In this document: one piece after another, positions 61,701-64,000 of the stretch
Layout: every line of letters starts with the position of its first letter
Position numbering within the stretch: position 1 is the first letter of the stretch
Assembly: GCF_026151205.1 (NCBI RefSeq)
Contig: NC_087072.1
Coordinates: 23,889,603 to 23,953,602, forward strand
From: Bolinopsis microptera
Lineage: Eukaryota > Ctenophora > Tentaculata > Lobata > Bolinopsidae
DNA: 64,000 bases
Direction: 5' to 3'
Program-made: the position numbers and the translations under genes
The notes under the pieces: model-generated
The model's input: the letters and a program-made list of their open reading frames with translations, nothing else
Told to the model about the DNA's origin: nothing
Databases searched by the model: none

Positions 61701-64000
61701 GTTAGGATTAGGGTTTGAAGTGGGACAGACAGGCAAAGGTACGGGAGCGTTCAAAGATCAGCCTGTCAGATCTATAGGGTCACCGTGGTCCGTGACACCG
61801 TGCACAATTATTACACTAAAATTACAGGGCACGTCATATGAGATACAACAGGTTAAAGCGAGGAATTTCAGCAATGGGGTGTAAAGAGTACGACAAATGG
61901 GGAGGAGGAGGGCGATTAGACGCTTTTAGGGGAGGTTAAGTGGACTACAATGGTGCAGGGCCACATTTACCAGACGACCTGACTGTGTTTTGACAAGGTC
62001 ACCAGGAAACGACTGATTGATTGGTATGTGCCCTACCAAGAGACCTCACATGAAATCCCACATTATTCAGGCCTCTGGAATTCAGTTCCACGTGCCTTCG
62101 GTCTATTGGATAGTGTCCGCAGTGAACAATGGCCTATACGCGTCAGTCCAAAAGAAGCCTGATTATATGCAGATTAAAGGCAAATATGGCTTGTCACCTC
62201 ATCCATCACACTTCGGACAACGTGTCCAAAAACTACAAAGCTAGCATAATAAGATGTCAAGAATAGAAAGAGAGAAAGTATATAAATCTAGTGCCAGTCT
62301 TCTGGCACCAGTGAGAGGTAATAACTGTGAGAAATAGAGCCACTTATCAGTTGCTGCAGCAAACAATGGGACGATCTTTTAGTGGTTAAGACAAGAAGTG
62401 GCGCCTTTTTACTGGACACATTTGTAAGAGCGGCGTTCTACGGTCAAACTGACCTACAGCCGCTTCAAGACGTGATAAATACTGATTCATAAAAGTACAA
62501 TTGCATGCACACGACATTCAACAAAAAACTAAGTGTTTTGATAGTTGTTTCCAGTAAACTGTTGAGTTGCATCAGTATACGAACATTTTAAATATCGACT
62601 CACTCGAGTGCAAGTCATGAGAAAACGCTACTTCCAGTAGCAGGGGCTGACCCCCTTCTCACCCCACGATTAGCCTAGAGGAGAATTGTTCTGGTCCTTA
62701 GTTTTGGGGAGGAATGCTAATTTGACATTAATTGGTGAACAATCGGATTTACTGTGAGGAAGGCCTATCAAAGTAGCATGTAAGGAACTCAAAATCCCGC
62801 CCTAAAATGCTAACACCTTATAAATATCCCAACGCGAGGTTAAGCCATGCAGTAGCAGAACTCGGGCACAACTTGGGACAAAAATCTAACACAACTACGA
62901 GACGAGGTCTTACAAAAATATTTAAAGCGAGACTGAAAAATTAGGCAAGAGTCAAAACGACACCAAGAATGGAACCATAATGTAGAAATGGGATGAAGGG
63001 CAACTAGATTAAAGGTTGGAGTGGAGATTAACATGCGCCAAGGTGACCATTAGTCGAGAATGGAGGGCTGGTAGGGTTTCAAATAATCAGGGATCAAGGA
63101 AACAGAGAAACACAACAAAGTAGGAGCAGTATCTAAGTGAAGCGGGGACTGCGAGGCTGTGTTTTCTTGGTTACTTAACTGTCACTGGGCGGCTTGATCT
63201 GACCATTGCTCATTATCTTTACTCACTGCTGCAAACTGCTTGAACGGTATCATTTTTTACTGGAAATCTAATTTGTAAAACGCCAAATAAATAGCACTTT
63301 ACTTTCTTACTTTGATGGGTGACAAAGTATTTGACCGGCTGCCCTCAGTATGATTAGCTTAGTCCTATTAATAGGCAAAGATATCTAAGTTGTCTCCTGG
63401 ATTACAGCTGGTACCTTTTTATCTAGCATTTCACCATCAAGACGATAAAATCTTTTGTAACAAAGTTCTCCTATCTTTTTGGGATCGTAGTCAGGAGTAT
63501 GTGACAAGACTTACTATAGTGAATATGGGAACATATTTCATATTAGTGACTCATGGCGTCGTCTGAAAATGAGGGGCTAAGTGTCAGTTAGGCCAGGGAG
63601 TGTTGGATTTAATATTTATTCACAAAACTGAAAAGTTGTTAAAAATGAAGCACATAATCTAGGTAAGTACTCAAAGCTGTCCAAGATGATTTGGACAGTA
63701 CATATTATCATAATTACATATAATATCATGTACAATATTAGCCCGATATATCATGACAGATGTCTCTTGTGCTTACATGTGGCCTGGGTTGAAATCGAGG
63801 AACACCCAAAAATTAACATTCTTAAGTTTAAATTTAATTAACCGCGACTAGGAAATAGCAAATCAACGTGAGGAGGATAAGAGGACTGGCTGACAGATAA
63901 TCTGTTTGAAATTCGTTGCTTAGATCATGTTATAAGGATTCAGCAATTCATTGTCAGGACATCTCCCAGCCAGTTATCCCTATTGTTCCCCAACAGTTCT
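55742..64000. other. Upstream flank of the laminin-like gene; 8.3 kb with no gene recognised
   Basis: I see no domain-bearing frame, no LINE fragment and no foldback. The longest frames (131 codons on the minus strand at 57856-58251, 105 codons at 56893-57210, 104 codons on the plus strand at 56333-56647) carry no motif I recognise, and none has clear splice partners. Base composition is visibly richer in G+C and poorer in homopolymers and microsatellites than 1-55 kb, apart from a short CT run at 56471-56487 and an A9 run near 61215. Confidence 0.45.
57345..57408. promoter_or_regulatory. E-box and CRE cluster
   Basis: CACGTG at 57345 and 57372; the second overlaps a full palindromic CRE, TGACGTCA, at 57376-57383, and a half-site-like ACGTCATC follows near 57402. 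The sequence is symmetrical and dense in bHLH/bZIP sites. It lies about 1.6 kb upstream of the laminin-like start codon on that gene's 5' side. Whether it serves that gene is unknown. Confidence 0.4.

Overview
This window is nuclear DNA of a multicellular animal. It has many short exons with GT-AG introns, animal-specific gene families (CSPP1, a laminin alpha-like chain, a rhodopsin-like GPCR, a membrane UDP-glycosyltransferase), non-LTR retrotransposon remnants, many foldback DNA elements and long satellites. The GPCR and retrotransposon styles make me lean toward an early-branching animal such as a cnidarian, at low confidence. I cannot name a species.

Layout. 0.9-10.7 kb: a CSPP1-like centrosome/spindle-pole gene on the minus strand; 20 exons join in phase into about 1,095 codons. 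A broken GPCR lies on the plus strand inside one of its introns. 10.7-20.2 kb: no host gene recognised; AT-rich DNA, two related GCGCCAAAAA-type arrays, a foldback element, a 4.3-kb GGA-rich satellite and pieces of at least two LINE families. 21.6-25.5 kb: a UDP-glycosyltransferase pseudogene (minus strand) with about six frame breaks and a TTAA-flanked foldback element inside an exon. 26.7-40.3 kb: a GC-rich mosaic repeat family at both ends, enclosing a 4.4-kb array of 91-bp repeats, a 64-bp intronic minisatellite interrupted by a 1.6-kb element, and the 3' end of a SWIM zinc-finger gene (plus strand). 40.3-44.1 kb: AT-rich DNA with a small pogo-like element, a near-perfect 296-bp palindrome and a 1.34-kb TTAA foldback. 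44.1-55.7 kb: a short laminin alpha-like gene on the minus strand (signal peptide, two LE modules, coiled coil, LG-like C-terminus; 15 exons), with a TA-flanked foldback and a possible 51-residue membrane micropeptide in one large intron. 55.7-64 kb: no gene recognised.

The genes do not form a pathway and look like ordinary animal neighbours. The most notable patterns are: (1) frame breaks in four of the five protein-coding loci, nearly all needing one added base, while CSPP1 is clean; (2) the concentration and variety of foldback elements; (3) the 91-bp array with longer-range order whose left edge abuts a copy of the GC-rich mosaic family; (4) an in-frame duplicated 3' splice site in the laminin-like gene. 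All protein assignments are by eye from family knowledge; no database search was run.
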